A stretch of DNA of 64,000 nucleotides from Pseudomonas piscis (GTDB lineage Bacteria; Pseudomonadota; Gammaproteobacteria; Pseudomonadales; Pseudomonadaceae): positions 590,472 through 654,471 of the forward strand of contig NZ_WHUV01000004.1 of assembly GCF_009380155.1 (NCBI RefSeq), written 5' to 3'. Position 1 is the stretch's first letter; each line of letters begins with the position of its first letter. Of this stretch, positions 35,729 through 44,869 are shown piece by piece. A program made the translations under genes and the position numbers. The notes under the pieces are model-generated. The model ran no database searches, was not told the origin of the DNA, and saw only the letters and a program-made list of their open reading frames with translations.

Positions 35729-37081
35729 TCACGCTCCCAGTACGCTTTGGCCGCAGACCCGCAGGGCCTGCCCGCTGACCGCGCCGCTCCCGGGCTGGGC
35801 GAGCCAGGCCACGGCTTCGGCGACATCCTGGGGCAGGCCGCCCTGGCCCAGGGAACTCATGCGTCGCCCGGCCTCGCGCAAGGCGAAGGGTACGCTGGCG
35901 GTCATCTTGGTCTCGATGAACCCTGGGGCCACGGCATTGATGCTGATGTCCCGGGCCTTGAGCCGTGGCGCCCAGGCCTGGGCCAGGCCGATCAGCCCGG
36001 CCTTGCTGGCGGCGTAGTTGGTCTGGCCGCGGTTGCCGGCGATACCACTGATGGAGGCCAGCAGGATCACCCGGCCATGCTCGTGCAGGCACTGGCTGTC
36101 CAGCAGCGCCTGGGTCAATACCTGCGGTGCCCCGAGATTGACCGCCAGCACCGCATCCCAGTATTCCGGGGTCATGTTGGCCAGGGTCTTGTCCCGGGTG
36201 ATGCCGGCGTTATGCACCAGGATGTCGAGGCCCCGGGGCAACTGTTCGAGCAACCTTGGCGCTGCGTCTTCGGCGCAGATATCCAGGCTGATGGCCTGCC
36301 CGCCAAGGCGTGCGGCCAGGGCCTCGAGGTCGGCCTGGGCCTGGGGAACGTCGAGCAACAGCACCTGGGCGCCATCCCGGGCCAGGGTCTCGGCGATGGC
36401 CGCGCCGATGCCCCGGGCCGCCCCGGTGACCAGGGCCTTGCGCCCGGCCAGGGGCCGGCTCCAGTCCCGGACCTGGGCGGTGCAGGGCTGCAGGTGCAGC
36501 ACCTGGCCGGAAACGAAGGCGCTCTTGGGCGAGAGGAAGAAGCGCAATGCGCCTTCCAGCTGGTCTTCGGCCCCGGCCTCCACATACAGCAGTTGCAGGG
36601 TGGCGCCGTTGCGCAACTCCTTGGCCAGGGAACGGCTGAAGCCTTCCAGGGCGCGCTGGGCACTGGCGGCGAAGGGCGCGTCGAGGCTTTGCGGCGGGCG
36701 CCCGAGCAGCACCAGGTGGGCACTGGGCGCCAGGTTGCGCAGCAGCGGCTGGAAGAATTCGCGCAATTGCTTGAGCTGGTCGATCTGCAGTAGTTCGCTG
36801 GCGTCGAACACCACGGCCTTGAGCCTGGGGCCGTGTCCGGGAATCCAGGGGCTGGCCAGGGCCGGGTCGCTGCCATAGCTGTAGATCGCATCGGTCAGGC
36901 GTGGCGCGAGGTCCGCCACCCGTCGCGCCAGGGGGCCGCCGCCGATCAGCAAGGCACCTTCGATGGGCCGCAGGCGGCCAGCCTGCCAGCGCTCCAGGCG
37001 CGCCGGCGAGGGGAGGCCAAGGGCCCCGACCAGGCGCTGGCCGATGCCCGAGTTGGCGAAGTCGATATAACGGTCGGACAT
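35729..37081 (-). CDS. High-molecular-weight FabG-type 3-oxoacyl reductase
   Basis: A 450-residue short-chain dehydrogenase with a degenerate N-terminal Rossmann domain (GALLIGGGPLARRVADLAPRL, about residues 40-190) and an active C-terminal FabG domain (about 205-450). The C-terminal domain has the cofactor motif TGAARGIG, NAG in HNAGITRD, and the catalytic Ser-Tyr-Lys (SISGIAGNRGQTNYAASKAG). This double-domain form is known as HMwFabG/FabG4. The ATG at 37081 has GGAG 8 nt before it. It is paired with the MaoC gene and divergent from a thiolase, suggesting a compact beta-oxidation or reverse-oxidation set. Confidence 0.9.
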   Translation of the reverse strand: MSDRYIDFANSGIGQRLVGALGLPSPARLERWQAGRLRPIEGALLIGGGPLARRVADLAPRLTDAIYSYGSDPALASPWIPGHGPRLKAVVFDASELLQIDQLKQLREFFQPLLRNLAPSAHLVLLGRPPQSLDAPFAASAQRALEGFSRSLAKELRNGATLQLLYVEAGAEDQLEGALRFFLSPKSAFVSGQVLHLQPCTAQVRDWSRPLAGRKALVTGAARGIGAAIAETLARDGAQVLLLDVPQAQADLEALAARLGGQAISLDICAEDAAPRLLEQLPRGLDILVHNAGITRDKTLANMTPEYWDAVLAVNLGAPQVLTQALLDSQCLHEHGRVILLASISGIAGNRGQTNYAASKAGLIGLAQAWAPRLKARDISINAVAPGFIETKMTASVPFALREAGRRMSSLGQGGLPQDVAEAVAWLAQPGSGAVSGQALRVCGQSVLGA

Positions 37082-37243
37082 GGAACGCACTCCGCAGGTT
37101 GGGGTTCAAAGTGTGGACCACGAATGGCTTCGGGTCGTTCGATCAGGGGTTCTCCCTCCAGGGCCGAGCAGGCGCCGGATGAGAACCTACGCTGGTGGAG
37201 GAGATACCCACCGCAGTCGCATTCACCGAACAGGGAGCTTTCC

Positions 37244-38521
37244 ATGACACAACTGCGTCGCGTCGCGATCATCGGCGGCAACCGTATCCCCTTCGCCCGT
37301 TCCAACGGTCCTTACGCCACCGCCAGCAACCAGGCCATGCTCACCGCTGCCCTCGAGGGCTTGATCGAGCGCTACAACCTGCATGGGCTGCGCATCGGCG
37401 AGGTGGCGGCCGGAGCGGTGCTCAAGCAGTCCCGGGATTTCAACCTGACCCGCGAATGCGTGCTGGGCTCGCGGCTGTCGCCCACCACCCCGGCCTATGA
37501 CATCCAGCAGGCTTGCGGCACGGGCCTGGAGGCGGTGTTGCTGGTGGCCAACAAGATCGCCCTGGGGCAGATCGACTGCGGCATCGCCGGTGGTGTCGAC
37601 ACCACCTCGGATGCGCCGATCGGGGTCAACGAAGGGCTGCGCAAGATCCTGCTTCAGGCCAACCGGGCCAAGGGTCTGGGTGACAAGCTCAAGGTCTTGT
37701 CCCAGGTGCGCCCGCGCCACCTCAAGCCGGAGCTGCCGCGCAACGGCGAGCCGCGTACCGGCTTGTCCATGGGCGAGCATTGCGAGCAGATGGCCAAGAC
37801 CTGGGACATTCCCCGAGACGCGCAAGACCAGCTGGCCCTGGACAGCCACCTGCACATGGCCGCCGCCTATGCCGAGGGCTGGCACGATGACCTGCTGACG
37901 CCGTTCCTCGGCCTGACCCGGGACAACAACCTGCGCCCGGACCTGACCCTGGACAAGCTCGCCGGACTCAAGCCGGCATTCGACCGCAGCGGCCAGGGCA
38001 CCCTCACTGCCGGCAACTCGACCCCCCTGACCGATGGCGCCTCCCTGGTGTTGCTGGGCAGCGAGCAATGGGCCCGGGAGCGTGGCCTGCCGATCCTGGC
38101 CTACCTGCGTGACGGCGAGGCGGCAGCGGTGGACTTCGTCCATGGCGCCGAAGGTTTGCTGATGGCTCCGGTGTATGCCGTACCACGCCTTCTGGCGCGC
38201 AACGGCTTGAGCCTGCAGGACTTCGACTACTACGAGATCCACGAAGCCTTCGCCGCCCAGGTGCTGTGCACCCTCAAGGCCTGGCAAGACCCGCAGTACT
38301 GCAAGTCGCGCCTGGGCCTGGAGGCGCCCCTGGGGGCGATCGATCGTTCGCGACTCAATATCAAGGGCAGTTCCCTGGCGGCGGGACATCCTTTCGCCGC
38401 CACCGGCGGGCGCATAGTCGCCAACCTGGCCAAGCTGTTGAGCGTGGCCGGGCAGGGGCGTGGGTTGATCTCGATCTGTGCCGCGGGCGGGCAGGGCGTG
38501 ACGGCCATCGTCGAGCGCTGA
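37244..38521 (+). CDS. Acetyl-CoA C-acyltransferase (thiolase)
   Basis: The 425-residue thiolase has nucleophile Cys91 in YDIQQACGTGLEA, the active-site HEAFAAQ histidine and the C-terminal CAAGGQG motif with the second Cys. It is similar to FadI-type thiolases, which cleave or form 3-oxoacyl-CoA. The ATG at 37244 follows CAGGGAG. It is divergent from the FabG-MaoC pair across 162 bp and ends at a hairpin. No acyl-CoA dehydrogenase or synthetase is nearby. Confidence 0.93.
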   Translation: MTQLRRVAIIGGNRIPFARSNGPYATASNQAMLTAALEGLIERYNLHGLRIGEVAAGAVLKQSRDFNLTRECVLGSRLSPTTPAYDIQQACGTGLEAVLLVANKIALGQIDCGIAGGVDTTSDAPIGVNEGLRKILLQANRAKGLGDKLKVLSQVRPRHLKPELPRNGEPRTGLSMGEHCEQMAKTWDIPRDAQDQLALDSHLHMAAAYAEGWHDDLLTPFLGLTRDNNLRPDLTLDKLAGLKPAFDRSGQGTLTAGNSTPLTDGASLVLLGSEQWARERGLPILAYLRDGEAAAVDFVHGAEGLLMAPVYAVPRLLARNGLSLQDFDYYEIHEAFAAQVLCTLKAWQDPQYCKSRLGLEAPLGAIDRSRLNIKGSSLAAGHPFAATGGRIVANLAKLLSVAGQGRGLISICAAGGQGVTAIVER

Positions 38522-38533
38522 CGGCGCCGGCCA

Positions 38534-38555
38534 GGCGAGGGGCATTCCCCTCGCC
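38534..38555. terminator. Hairpin between convergent thiolase and chemoreceptor genes
   Basis: GGCGAGGGG (38534-38542) and CCCCTCGCC (38547-38555) form a perfect 9-bp stem with a 4-nt loop. There is no clear T-tract, so strength is uncertain. It lies in the 42-bp gap between two stop codons. Confidence 0.55.
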
Positions 38556-38563
38556 GCCACGGG

Positions 38564-40510
38564 TCAGGTCTTGAAGCGCCGGACCAGGCCGTCCAGTTCG
38601 TTGGACAGGTCCGCCAGGCTCTGGGAGTCCAGGCGCGCCGAGTTGGCCAGTTCCGCCACCAGTTGCGCGTCGCCATGGATCTGGCTGATGTGCCGGTTGA
38701 TGTCTTCGGCCACTTGATGCTGTTCTTCGGCGGCGGTGGCGATCTGGGTGTTCATGTCGCGGATCACATCCACCGATTCGCGGATCTGCCCGAAGCTGTT
38801 GCGCGCCAGGCCAATGCGCTCCACCGATTGCTGGGACACTTCCAGGCTGGCATGCATCTGCTGGGTCACCGCGCTGGTGCGCTTGGCCAGGTTGCCCAGC
38901 AGGCCGTCGATCTCGGCGGTGGAGTCGGCGGTGCGCTTGGCCAGCGCCCTGACCTCATCGGCCACCACGGCAAAGCCACGGCCCTGTTCACCGGCGCGCG
39001 CGGCCTCGATGGCCGCGTTGAGGGCCAGCAGGTTGGTCTGCTCGGCGATGGAGCGAATGGTGCCGAGGATCGACTGGATATCGTTGCTGTCGCGCTCCAG
39101 TTGCTGCATCGATTGCGCCGATTGTTCGATCTCCTGGCTCAGGCGATCGACGCTGTGCACCGCCGCGTCGATCTGCTGTTGGCCTTCGCGGGCCTGGCGC
39201 TGGCCGCTGTCGGCGGATTCGGCGGCCTGGCTGCAGGAGCGCGCCACTTCGTTGGCCGTGGCGACCATTTCATGGAACGCGGTGGACACCATGTCCACGG
39301 CTTCGCGCTGGCGTCCGGCGGCCTCGGCCATGTCGCTGGAGACTTGGGTCGAGGAGTGGGAGGTGGCGAGGATCTTCTGGGCGGCCTGGCCGATGTTCTG
39401 GATCAGCTTGCGGATCGCCGCGAGGAACTGGTTGAACCAGTTGGCCAGTTGCGCGGTTTCATCGCGACCGCGGATGTCCAGGCTGCGAGTCAGGTCGCCC
39501 TCGCCCTGGGCGATGCCTTCCAGGCCGCTGGCCACGCCCCGGATCGGACGCACGATGAGGCCGGCGAAGCTGGCGCCGAACACGGCGAACAACACCGCCA
39601 GGACCCCGGCGATGATGGCGATGATCCAGGTCAGCTGGGTCGCCTGGCCCATGACTTCGTCCTGCTGGATCAGGCCGATGAAGGTCCAGCCCAGTTGCTC
39701 GGAAGGCCAGATGTTGGCCATGTAGCGCTTGCCACCCAGCTCCACCTGCACCAGGCCCTTGCCGGCCTTGGCCAGTTGCTCGTAGCCGCTGCCGAGGCTG
39801 CCCAGAGACTTGAAGTTGTGTTCCGGCTGCTTGGGGTCCACCAGGATGGTGCCGCTGTTTTCCAGGAGCATCAGGTAGCCGGATTCGCCCAGCTTGATCT
39901 GCTTGACGATCTCGGTGAGCTGCTTGAGCGAGACGTCCACCGCGACCACGCCGCCTTGGGCGCCCAACTGGTTGCCCAGGGAGCGCACGGTGCTGACCAG
40001 CACCGCATCGTCGTTGGCCCAGTAGTAGGCCGCGGTGCGCAGGGTCTTGCCCGGGTTGGCCTGGGCGGTCTGGTACCAGGGGCGCACACGTGGGTCGTAG
40101 TTGCTCAGCTTCAGGTCGGCGGGCCAGGAGACGTAGCCGCCATTGCTCACGCCATAGGACACATAGGAGTAAGCCGGATGGCTGGCGGCCATGGCGGCGA
40201 ACAGTTCGAAGATGCGTTTGTCCTGTTCGCCTTCGGGGGCCTTGGCGGCTTCGGCGCTCATCCAGGTCTTGAGGTTGTCGCCGGCCTGGGTGAGCAGGGG
40301 TTGAGCCGCCAGGTAATCGATGTTCTGGCTGATGCCCTCGAAGAACAGCTGCATGGCGTTGGCCACTTGGCGGATTTCGCGATTGCTGCTGTCGACGAAG
40401 CCGTCCTCGGCATCGCTGCGCAGGTTCATCACCACCAGCGTGGCGACCAGCACCACGGGGAGGCAGGCGATGACGGCAAAGGCCCAGGTGAGTTTCTGTC
40501 TGATGTTCAT
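38564..40510 (-). CDS. Methyl-accepting chemotaxis protein with dCache sensor (PctA-like)
   Basis: This 648-residue chemoreceptor has TM1 (FAVIACLPVVLVATLVVM), a double-Cache periplasmic sensor (about 35-285), TM2 (WIIAIIAGVLAVLFAVFGASFAGLIV), HAMP and a signalling hairpin with NAAIEAARAGEQGRGFAVV. The sensor carries NYDPRVRPWYQ followed later by VVAVDVS, which fits the amino-acid-binding dCache motif (Y, R-x-W-Y, D) of PctA-type receptors. Amino-acid taxis is therefore likely, but the ligand is inferred. The ATG at 40510 starts directly at the first helix; the longer frame lacks support. Confidence 0.9.
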   Translation of the reverse strand: MNIRQKLTWAFAVIACLPVVLVATLVVMNLRSDAEDGFVDSSNREIRQVANAMQLFFEGISQNIDYLAAQPLLTQAGDNLKTWMSAEAAKAPEGEQDKRIFELFAAMAASHPAYSYVSYGVSNGGYVSWPADLKLSNYDPRVRPWYQTAQANPGKTLRTAAYYWANDDAVLVSTVRSLGNQLGAQGGVVAVDVSLKQLTEIVKQIKLGESGYLMLLENSGTILVDPKQPEHNFKSLGSLGSGYEQLAKAGKGLVQVELGGKRYMANIWPSEQLGWTFIGLIQQDEVMGQATQLTWIIAIIAGVLAVLFAVFGASFAGLIVRPIRGVASGLEGIAQGEGDLTRSLDIRGRDETAQLANWFNQFLAAIRKLIQNIGQAAQKILATSHSSTQVSSDMAEAAGRQREAVDMVSTAFHEMVATANEVARSCSQAAESADSGQRQAREGQQQIDAAVHSVDRLSQEIEQSAQSMQQLERDSNDIQSILGTIRSIAEQTNLLALNAAIEAARAGEQGRGFAVVADEVRALAKRTADSTAEIDGLLGNLAKRTSAVTQQMHASLEVSQQSVERIGLARNSFGQIRESVDVIRDMNTQIATAAEEQHQVAEDINRHISQIHGDAQLVAELANSARLDSQSLADLSNELDGLVRRFKT

Positions 40511-40913
40511 CTGCGCTCCGGTTTTTCTTGTTGTGTTGTCAGTCCACGAAGTGCGGGCACTTCGCGAAACCCTGGGCAGCTTGGAATCTGTGCGGGTTGC
40601 CATCCCTGGAGCGAGTGCGGCAGGCGGCGATCGAACCTTGGCCGGATGCTGACGTCTTTATTGGATTGTCGGACAAACTCCCTTGTCTCTAATGACGTCG
40701 GCCCAGGCCGTGGAAAATTGAGTCGGCAGGAAGAAAAATTCTTCTGTCGGGGGCGCCCGGCCAGCATTGTCCACTGGTGGACAAGGGCTGCAGCGGCATA
40801 TTGCGTGCATTGCAGGGCAGGGGAGACCGGCAGCCCTTTCCCGTCGTGGGAGGATTGCCGTATAACGAGTGACTTTCGCGTGTTTGGTAACAAGGGAACC
40901 AGAATAAAAGCTG
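40511..40913. other. 403-bp gap upstream of chemoreceptor and RIO kinase genes
   Basis: No gene is supported here; long frames are shadows. The gap must hold divergent promoters for the leftward chemoreceptor and the rightward kinase. A short perfect dyad, TTGTCCA-CTGG-TGGACAA, is visible near 40767-40784. I found no further strong signal. Confidence 0.5.
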
Positions 40914-41810
40914 ATGAAGACTCCAAAACGCATTGAACCGCTGATCGAAGACGGTCTGGTAGATGAGGTGCTGCGTCCACTCATGAGTGGCAAAGAAGCA
41001 GCTGTGTATGTGGTGCGCTGCGGGAAGGAGATACGTTGCGCCAAGGTCTACAAGGAGGCCAACAAACGCAGTTTCCGCCAGGCGGCGGAGTATCAGGAGG
41101 GCCGCAAGGTCCGCAACAGCCGCCAGGCCCGGGCCATGGCCAAGGGCTCGAAGTTCGGGCGCAAGGAGGCCGAGGACGCTTGGCAGAACGCCGAGGTGGC
41201 CGCGTTGTTTCGCCTGGCCAATGCCGGGGTCCGGGTGCCCAAGCCGTTCGACTTCCTCGAAGGCGTGCTGCTCATGGAACTGGTGGCCGACGAATACGGC
41301 GATGCCGCGCCGCGCCTGAACGATGTGGTGCTGGAGCCGGAGCAGGCGCGTGAATACCACGCCTTCCTGATTTCCCAGATCGTGCTGATGCTGTGTACCG
41401 GCCTGGTGCACGGTGACCTGTCCGAGTTCAACGTGCTGCTGGGGCCGCAAGGGCCGGTGATCATCGACCTGCCCCAGGCAGTGGATGCGGCCGGTAACAA
41501 CCATGCCTTCAGCATGCTCGAGCGCGATGTCGGCAACATGGCCGCCTACTTCGGGCGCTTCGCCCCGGAGCTCAAGCGCACCCGCTATGCCAAGGAAATG
41601 TGGGCCTTGTACGAGGCGGGAACCTTGCATCCGGGCAGCGTGCTGACCGGTGAGTTCGCCGACTCCCAGGAGCGGGCGGACGTGGGCAGCGTGATGCGCG
41701 AGATCGAAGCGGCGCGCTTCGACGAAGAGCGCCGCCGGGCTGCCCGTGCGGAGGACGAAAGACCGCCGGGCAAATCCGACGAGCCACCGCCTCCGCCCTG
41801 GATGCAGTGA
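40914..41810 (+). CDS. RIO1-family serine protein kinase
   Basis: A 298-residue atypical kinase with a glycine-loop-like opening MSGKEAAVYVVRCGKE, the catalytic Lys in CAKVYKE, the catalytic loop VHGDLSEFN and the metal-binding IDLPQAVD (the Asp equivalent of DFG). All catalytic residues are present. The C-terminal tail is Arg/Glu- and Pro-rich. Bacterial RIO1 proteins are poorly understood; the same gene (PA4780) is widespread in pseudomonads. It is monocistronic, ending at a strong terminator. Confidence 0.92.
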   Translation: MKTPKRIEPLIEDGLVDEVLRPLMSGKEAAVYVVRCGKEIRCAKVYKEANKRSFRQAAEYQEGRKVRNSRQARAMAKGSKFGRKEAEDAWQNAEVAALFRLANAGVRVPKPFDFLEGVLLMELVADEYGDAAPRLNDVVLEPEQAREYHAFLISQIVLMLCTGLVHGDLSEFNVLLGPQGPVIIDLPQAVDAAGNNHAFSMLERDVGNMAAYFGRFAPELKRTRYAKEMWALYEAGTLHPGSVLTGEFADSQERADVGSVMREIEAARFDEERRRAARAEDERPPGKSDEPPPPPWMQ

Positions 41811-41816
41811 CCCATG

Positions 41817-41842
41817 AAAAATCCGGCCGAGGCCGGATTTTT
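41817..41842 (+). terminator. Intrinsic terminator after the RIO kinase gene
   Basis: AAAATCCGGCC/GGCCGGATTTT forms an 11-bp stem with a 2-4 nt loop and ends in a T-run. It starts 6 nt after the stop codon, and the A-rich left arm means it can also act leftward. Confidence 0.92.
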
Positions 41843-41868
41843 CATTTCTGCAGACCACCTCGGCTCCC

Positions 41869-41974
41869 TGTAACCGCTGTCGAGCCTGCGAGGCTGCGCC
41901 AAGGTCCGCAGGACCTCCAGGACTCGATTTCGCGAGCGCTGCGCGCCCGTGCGCAGCCTGCGGCAGCGGCTACA
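41869..41974. repeat. REP doublet (REPIN-like element) downstream of cueR
   Basis: The left end TGTAACCGCTGTCGAGCCTG and the right end GCAGCCTGCGGCAGCGGCTA (then CA) are inverted copies of a Pseudomonas REP core (TGTAGCCGCTGCCG...). They are separated by about 60 bp that itself contains short palindromes (AGGTCCGCAGGACCT). The size of about 106 bp fits a REP pair mobilised by a RAYT transposase encoded elsewhere. Confidence 0.8.
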
Positions 41975-41989
41975 CCAAGCATGCCGCAC

Positions 41990-42394
41990 TCAAGGTCCGC
42001 AGCAACTGCCGGAGGCCAGCTCCTTGAGGATCGGGCAGTCCGGGCGGTGGTCGCCGTGGCAGTGCTCCACCAAGTCCTGCAAGGTGTCGCGCAAGCCCGC
42101 CAGTTCGCGGATCTTCTGGTTCAGCTCGTCGATGTGCTGGCGTGCCAGGGCCTTCACGTCGGCGCTGGCTCGCTGGCGGTCCTGCCACAGGGTCAGCAGC
42201 TTGCCCACTTCTTCCAGGGAGAAGCCCAGGTCCCGGGAGCGCTTGATGAATGCCAGGCTGTGCAGGTCTTCGTTGCCGTACAGGCGATAGCCGCTGTCGC
42301 TACGGTGGGCCGGCTTGAGCAGGCCGATGGACTCGTAGTAGCGGATCATCTTGGCGCTCAGGCCGCTCTTGCGCGCTGCTTGGCCGATGTTCAT
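41990..42394 (-). CDS. cueR: Copper-responsive MerR-family regulator CueR
   Basis: The 134-residue activator has a MerR winged helix (MNIGQAARKSGLSAKMIRYYESIGLL), a dimerisation coil (about 75-110) and the Cu(I)-binding loop with Cys-x7-Cys (CHGDHRPDC) near residues 112-120, typical of CueR. It binds operators upstream of copA and copZ, both of which are found in this window. It overlaps the copA stop codon by 4 nt, so it is expressed with the pump it controls. Confidence 0.94.
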   Translation of the reverse strand: MNIGQAARKSGLSAKMIRYYESIGLLKPAHRSDSGYRLYGNEDLHSLAFIKRSRDLGFSLEEVGKLLTLWQDRQRASADVKALARQHIDELNQKIRELAGLRDTLQDLVEHCHGDHRPDCPILKELASGSCCGP

Positions 42395-44787
42395 CCGGCA
42401 TTCTCCAGGTCTTTGGGTTTCCAGGTTTTCAACAGTAGCGCATTGCTCACCACGCTGACGCTGGACAAGGCCATGGCGGCGCCGGCGAGCACCGGGTTGA
42501 GCAGGCCGAAGGCGGCCAGGGGAATGCCGATCAGGTTGTAGACGAAGGCCCAGAACAGGTTCTGGCGGATCTTGCCGTAGGTCTTGCGGCTGATCTCCAG
42601 GGCGGCCGGGATCAAGCGTGGCTCGCCGCGCATGAGGGTGATGCCGGCCGCGTGCATGGCCACGTCGGTACCGCCGCCCATGGCGATGCCGATGTCCGCG
42701 GCGGCCAGGGCCGGGGCGTCATTGATGCCGTCGCCGACCATGGCCACCACCCCGGTTTTCTTCAGTTCGGCCACGGTGGCGGCCTTGTCCGCGGGCAGCA
42801 CTTCGGCATGGACGTCGGTGATGCCCAGGGCATCGGCTACCACCTTGGCGCTGCCACGGTTGTCACCGGTCAGCAGGTGGCTGCTGATGTGCCGCGCGCT
42901 GAGTTGCTGCACCGCCTGCAGGGCACCGGGCTTGAGCGTGTCGCCGAAGGCGAACAGGCCCAGTACCCGGGATTGCGGGCTTTGCTCGATCAGCCAGGAC
43001 AGGGTCCGGCCTTCGTGTTCCCAGTCCTTGGCGGCCTGGGCCAGGTCGCCCGGGTTCAGGCCGCTTTCTTCCAGCAGGCGACGGTTGCCCAGGGCCAGTT
43101 GCCGGCCCTGGAGGGTGCCGGCGATGCCGCGGCCGGTCAGGGACTGGCTGGCACTGACATCGGCGACCGCCAGCTGGCGCTCCTGGCACAGGTCCAGCAC
43201 GGCTTTGGCCAATGGGTGTTCGCTGCCGCGCTGCAAGGCGCCGGCCAGTTGCAGGAGGCTGTCGTCATTGCCATCCACGGCTTGCATATGGGCGATGCGC
43301 GGGGTGCCCGAGGTGAGGGTGCCGGTCTTGTCGAACACCACCGAGCTGACCTCATGGGCCCGTTCCAGGGCTTCGGCGTCCTTGATCAGGATGCCGTGGC
43401 GCGCGGCGACGCCGGTACCGGCCATGATCGCGGTGGGGGTGGCCAGGCCCAGGGCACAGGGACAGGCGATCACCAGTACGGCCACGGCGTTGATCAGGGC
43501 GGTTTCCAGGGATGCGCCGGACAACCACCAGCCCACCAGGGTGATCAGCGCCAGCACCAGCACGGTGGGCACGAACACCTGGCTGACCTTGTCCACCAGT
43601 TTCTGGATCGGCGCCTTGCCGGCCTGGGCGTCTTCCACCAGGCGGATGATCCTTGCCAGCACGGTTTCCGCGCCCAGGGCCTGGGTGCGTACCAGCAGTC
43701 GGCCTTCGCCGTTGATGGCGCCGCCGGTGACCTTGTCGCCGGGCTGCTTGGGCACCGGCAGGCTTTCACCGCTGATCAGGGCTTCATCGGCATGGCTCTG
43801 GCCTTCGACGACCTCGCCGTCCACCGCGAAGCGCTCGCCGGGCTTGACCAGTACCAGGTCGCCCAGGCGCAGCGCGCTGATGGCCACTTCCTGTTCGCGT
43901 CCGTCGATCACCTGGATCGCCCGTTCCGGCCGCAAGGCTTCCAGGGCGCGGATGGCGCTGGCGGTCTGGCGCTTGGCGCGACTTTCCAGGTACTTGCCCA
44001 GCAGCACCAGGGCGATGACCACCGCCGAGGCTTCGAAGTACAGGTGCGGCATGCTGCCTGGCGCGGCCGTGGCCCACTCATAAAGGCTCAGGCCGTAGCC
44101 GGCACTGGTGCCCAGGGCCACCAGCAGGTCCATGTTGCCGCTGCCGGCGCGCACGGCTTTCCAGGCCGCCACGTAGAAGCGCGCACCGAAGATGAATTGC
44201 ACGGGCGTGGCCAGGGCGAACTGGGCCCAGGCCGGGAGCATCCAGTGCAGGCCGAAGGGCTCCACCAGCATTGGCAGCACCAATGGCAGGGCCAGCAAGA
44301 TGGCCAGTGCCAGGCTCCAGCGCTCGCGCCGCAGTTGGTGTTGGGGATCGGCGTCATGGCGTTGCTCGGCCTGCCACAGGCTGGCGCGATAGCCCGCCTT
44401 GGTCACTGCCTCGATCAACAGCGCCGGATCGACCTGGCCCAGCAGCTCCAGGTGGGCACGCTCGGTGGCCAGGTTGACGTTGGCGCTGCGCACTCCCGCC
44501 ACCTTGCTCAAGGCGCGCTCGACGCGGCCGGCGCAGGTGGCGCAGGTCATGCCGCCGATGCTCAGTTCCAGGCTCTGCACGGGCACGCTGTAGCCCGCGT
44601 TTTCCACGGCGGCCAGCAAGGCTGGCAGGCTGCCTCCCGGTGCCTCGACCCGGGCCTGTTCCGTGGCCAGGTTGACGCTCACCGCAGCGGCGCCGGCGAC
44701 CTTGCCCAGGGCGCGCTCCACGCGTCCGGCGCAACTGGCGCAGGTCATGCCGGCGATCGGCAGGTTGAAGGTGATTGAATCGGACAT
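42391..44787 (-). CDS. copA: Cu(I)-exporting P1B-type ATPase CopA
   Basis: This 798-residue pump removes Cu(I) from the cytoplasm. Two N-terminal heavy-metal domains carry GMTCASCAGRVERAL and GMTCATCAGRVERAL. The eight-TM core has the transport motif CPC (VIACPCALGLATP), the phosphorylation site DKTGTLTSG, and the GDGINDAPALA hinge. All key motifs are intact. The ATG at 44787 has GGGAG 8 nt before it. A CueR operator lies 38 nt upstream, and cueR overlaps its end. Confidence 0.96.
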   Translation of the reverse strand: MSDSITFNLPIAGMTCASCAGRVERALGKVAGAAAVSVNLATEQARVEAPGGSLPALLAAVENAGYSVPVQSLELSIGGMTCATCAGRVERALSKVAGVRSANVNLATERAHLELLGQVDPALLIEAVTKAGYRASLWQAEQRHDADPQHQLRRERWSLALAILLALPLVLPMLVEPFGLHWMLPAWAQFALATPVQFIFGARFYVAAWKAVRAGSGNMDLLVALGTSAGYGLSLYEWATAAPGSMPHLYFEASAVVIALVLLGKYLESRAKRQTASAIRALEALRPERAIQVIDGREQEVAISALRLGDLVLVKPGERFAVDGEVVEGQSHADEALISGESLPVPKQPGDKVTGGAINGEGRLLVRTQALGAETVLARIIRLVEDAQAGKAPIQKLVDKVSQVFVPTVLVLALITLVGWWLSGASLETALINAVAVLVIACPCALGLATPTAIMAGTGVAARHGILIKDAEALERAHEVSSVVFDKTGTLTSGTPRIAHMQAVDGNDDSLLQLAGALQRGSEHPLAKAVLDLCQERQLAVADVSASQSLTGRGIAGTLQGRQLALGNRRLLEESGLNPGDLAQAAKDWEHEGRTLSWLIEQSPQSRVLGLFAFGDTLKPGALQAVQQLSARHISSHLLTGDNRGSAKVVADALGITDVHAEVLPADKAATVAELKKTGVVAMVGDGINDAPALAAADIGIAMGGGTDVAMHAAGITLMRGEPRLIPAALEISRKTYGKIRQNLFWAFVYNLIGIPLAAFGLLNPVLAGAAMALSSVSVVSNALLLKTWKPKDLENAG

Positions 44788-44824
44788 GGGGACCACTCCC
44801 TGTAGACGGTTGGCTACAGGATCA

Positions 44825-44845
44825 ACCTTGCCACGCAGGCAAGGT
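44825..44845 (-). promoter_or_regulatory. CueR operator in the copA promoter
   Basis: ACCTTGCC-N5-GGCAAGGT is a perfect dyad. Read leftward it lies in a 19-nt spacer after TTGACC, the long-spacer arrangement that MerR-family activators need. The same box, with one changed end base, lies before copZ. Confidence 0.85.
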
Positions 44846-44869
44846 CAAGGGGCATTGCGCGGGTGCTTC

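Noticed and set aside
38663..40936. Open frame of 757 codons opposite the dCache chemoreceptor
   Set aside because: Amino-acid composition is typical of an antisense shadow; all chemoreceptor motifs lie on the other strand.
42652..44778. Open frame of 708 codons opposite copA
   Set aside because: Gln/Gly/Ala/His-rich shadow of the CopA gene without its own ribosome site or domain.
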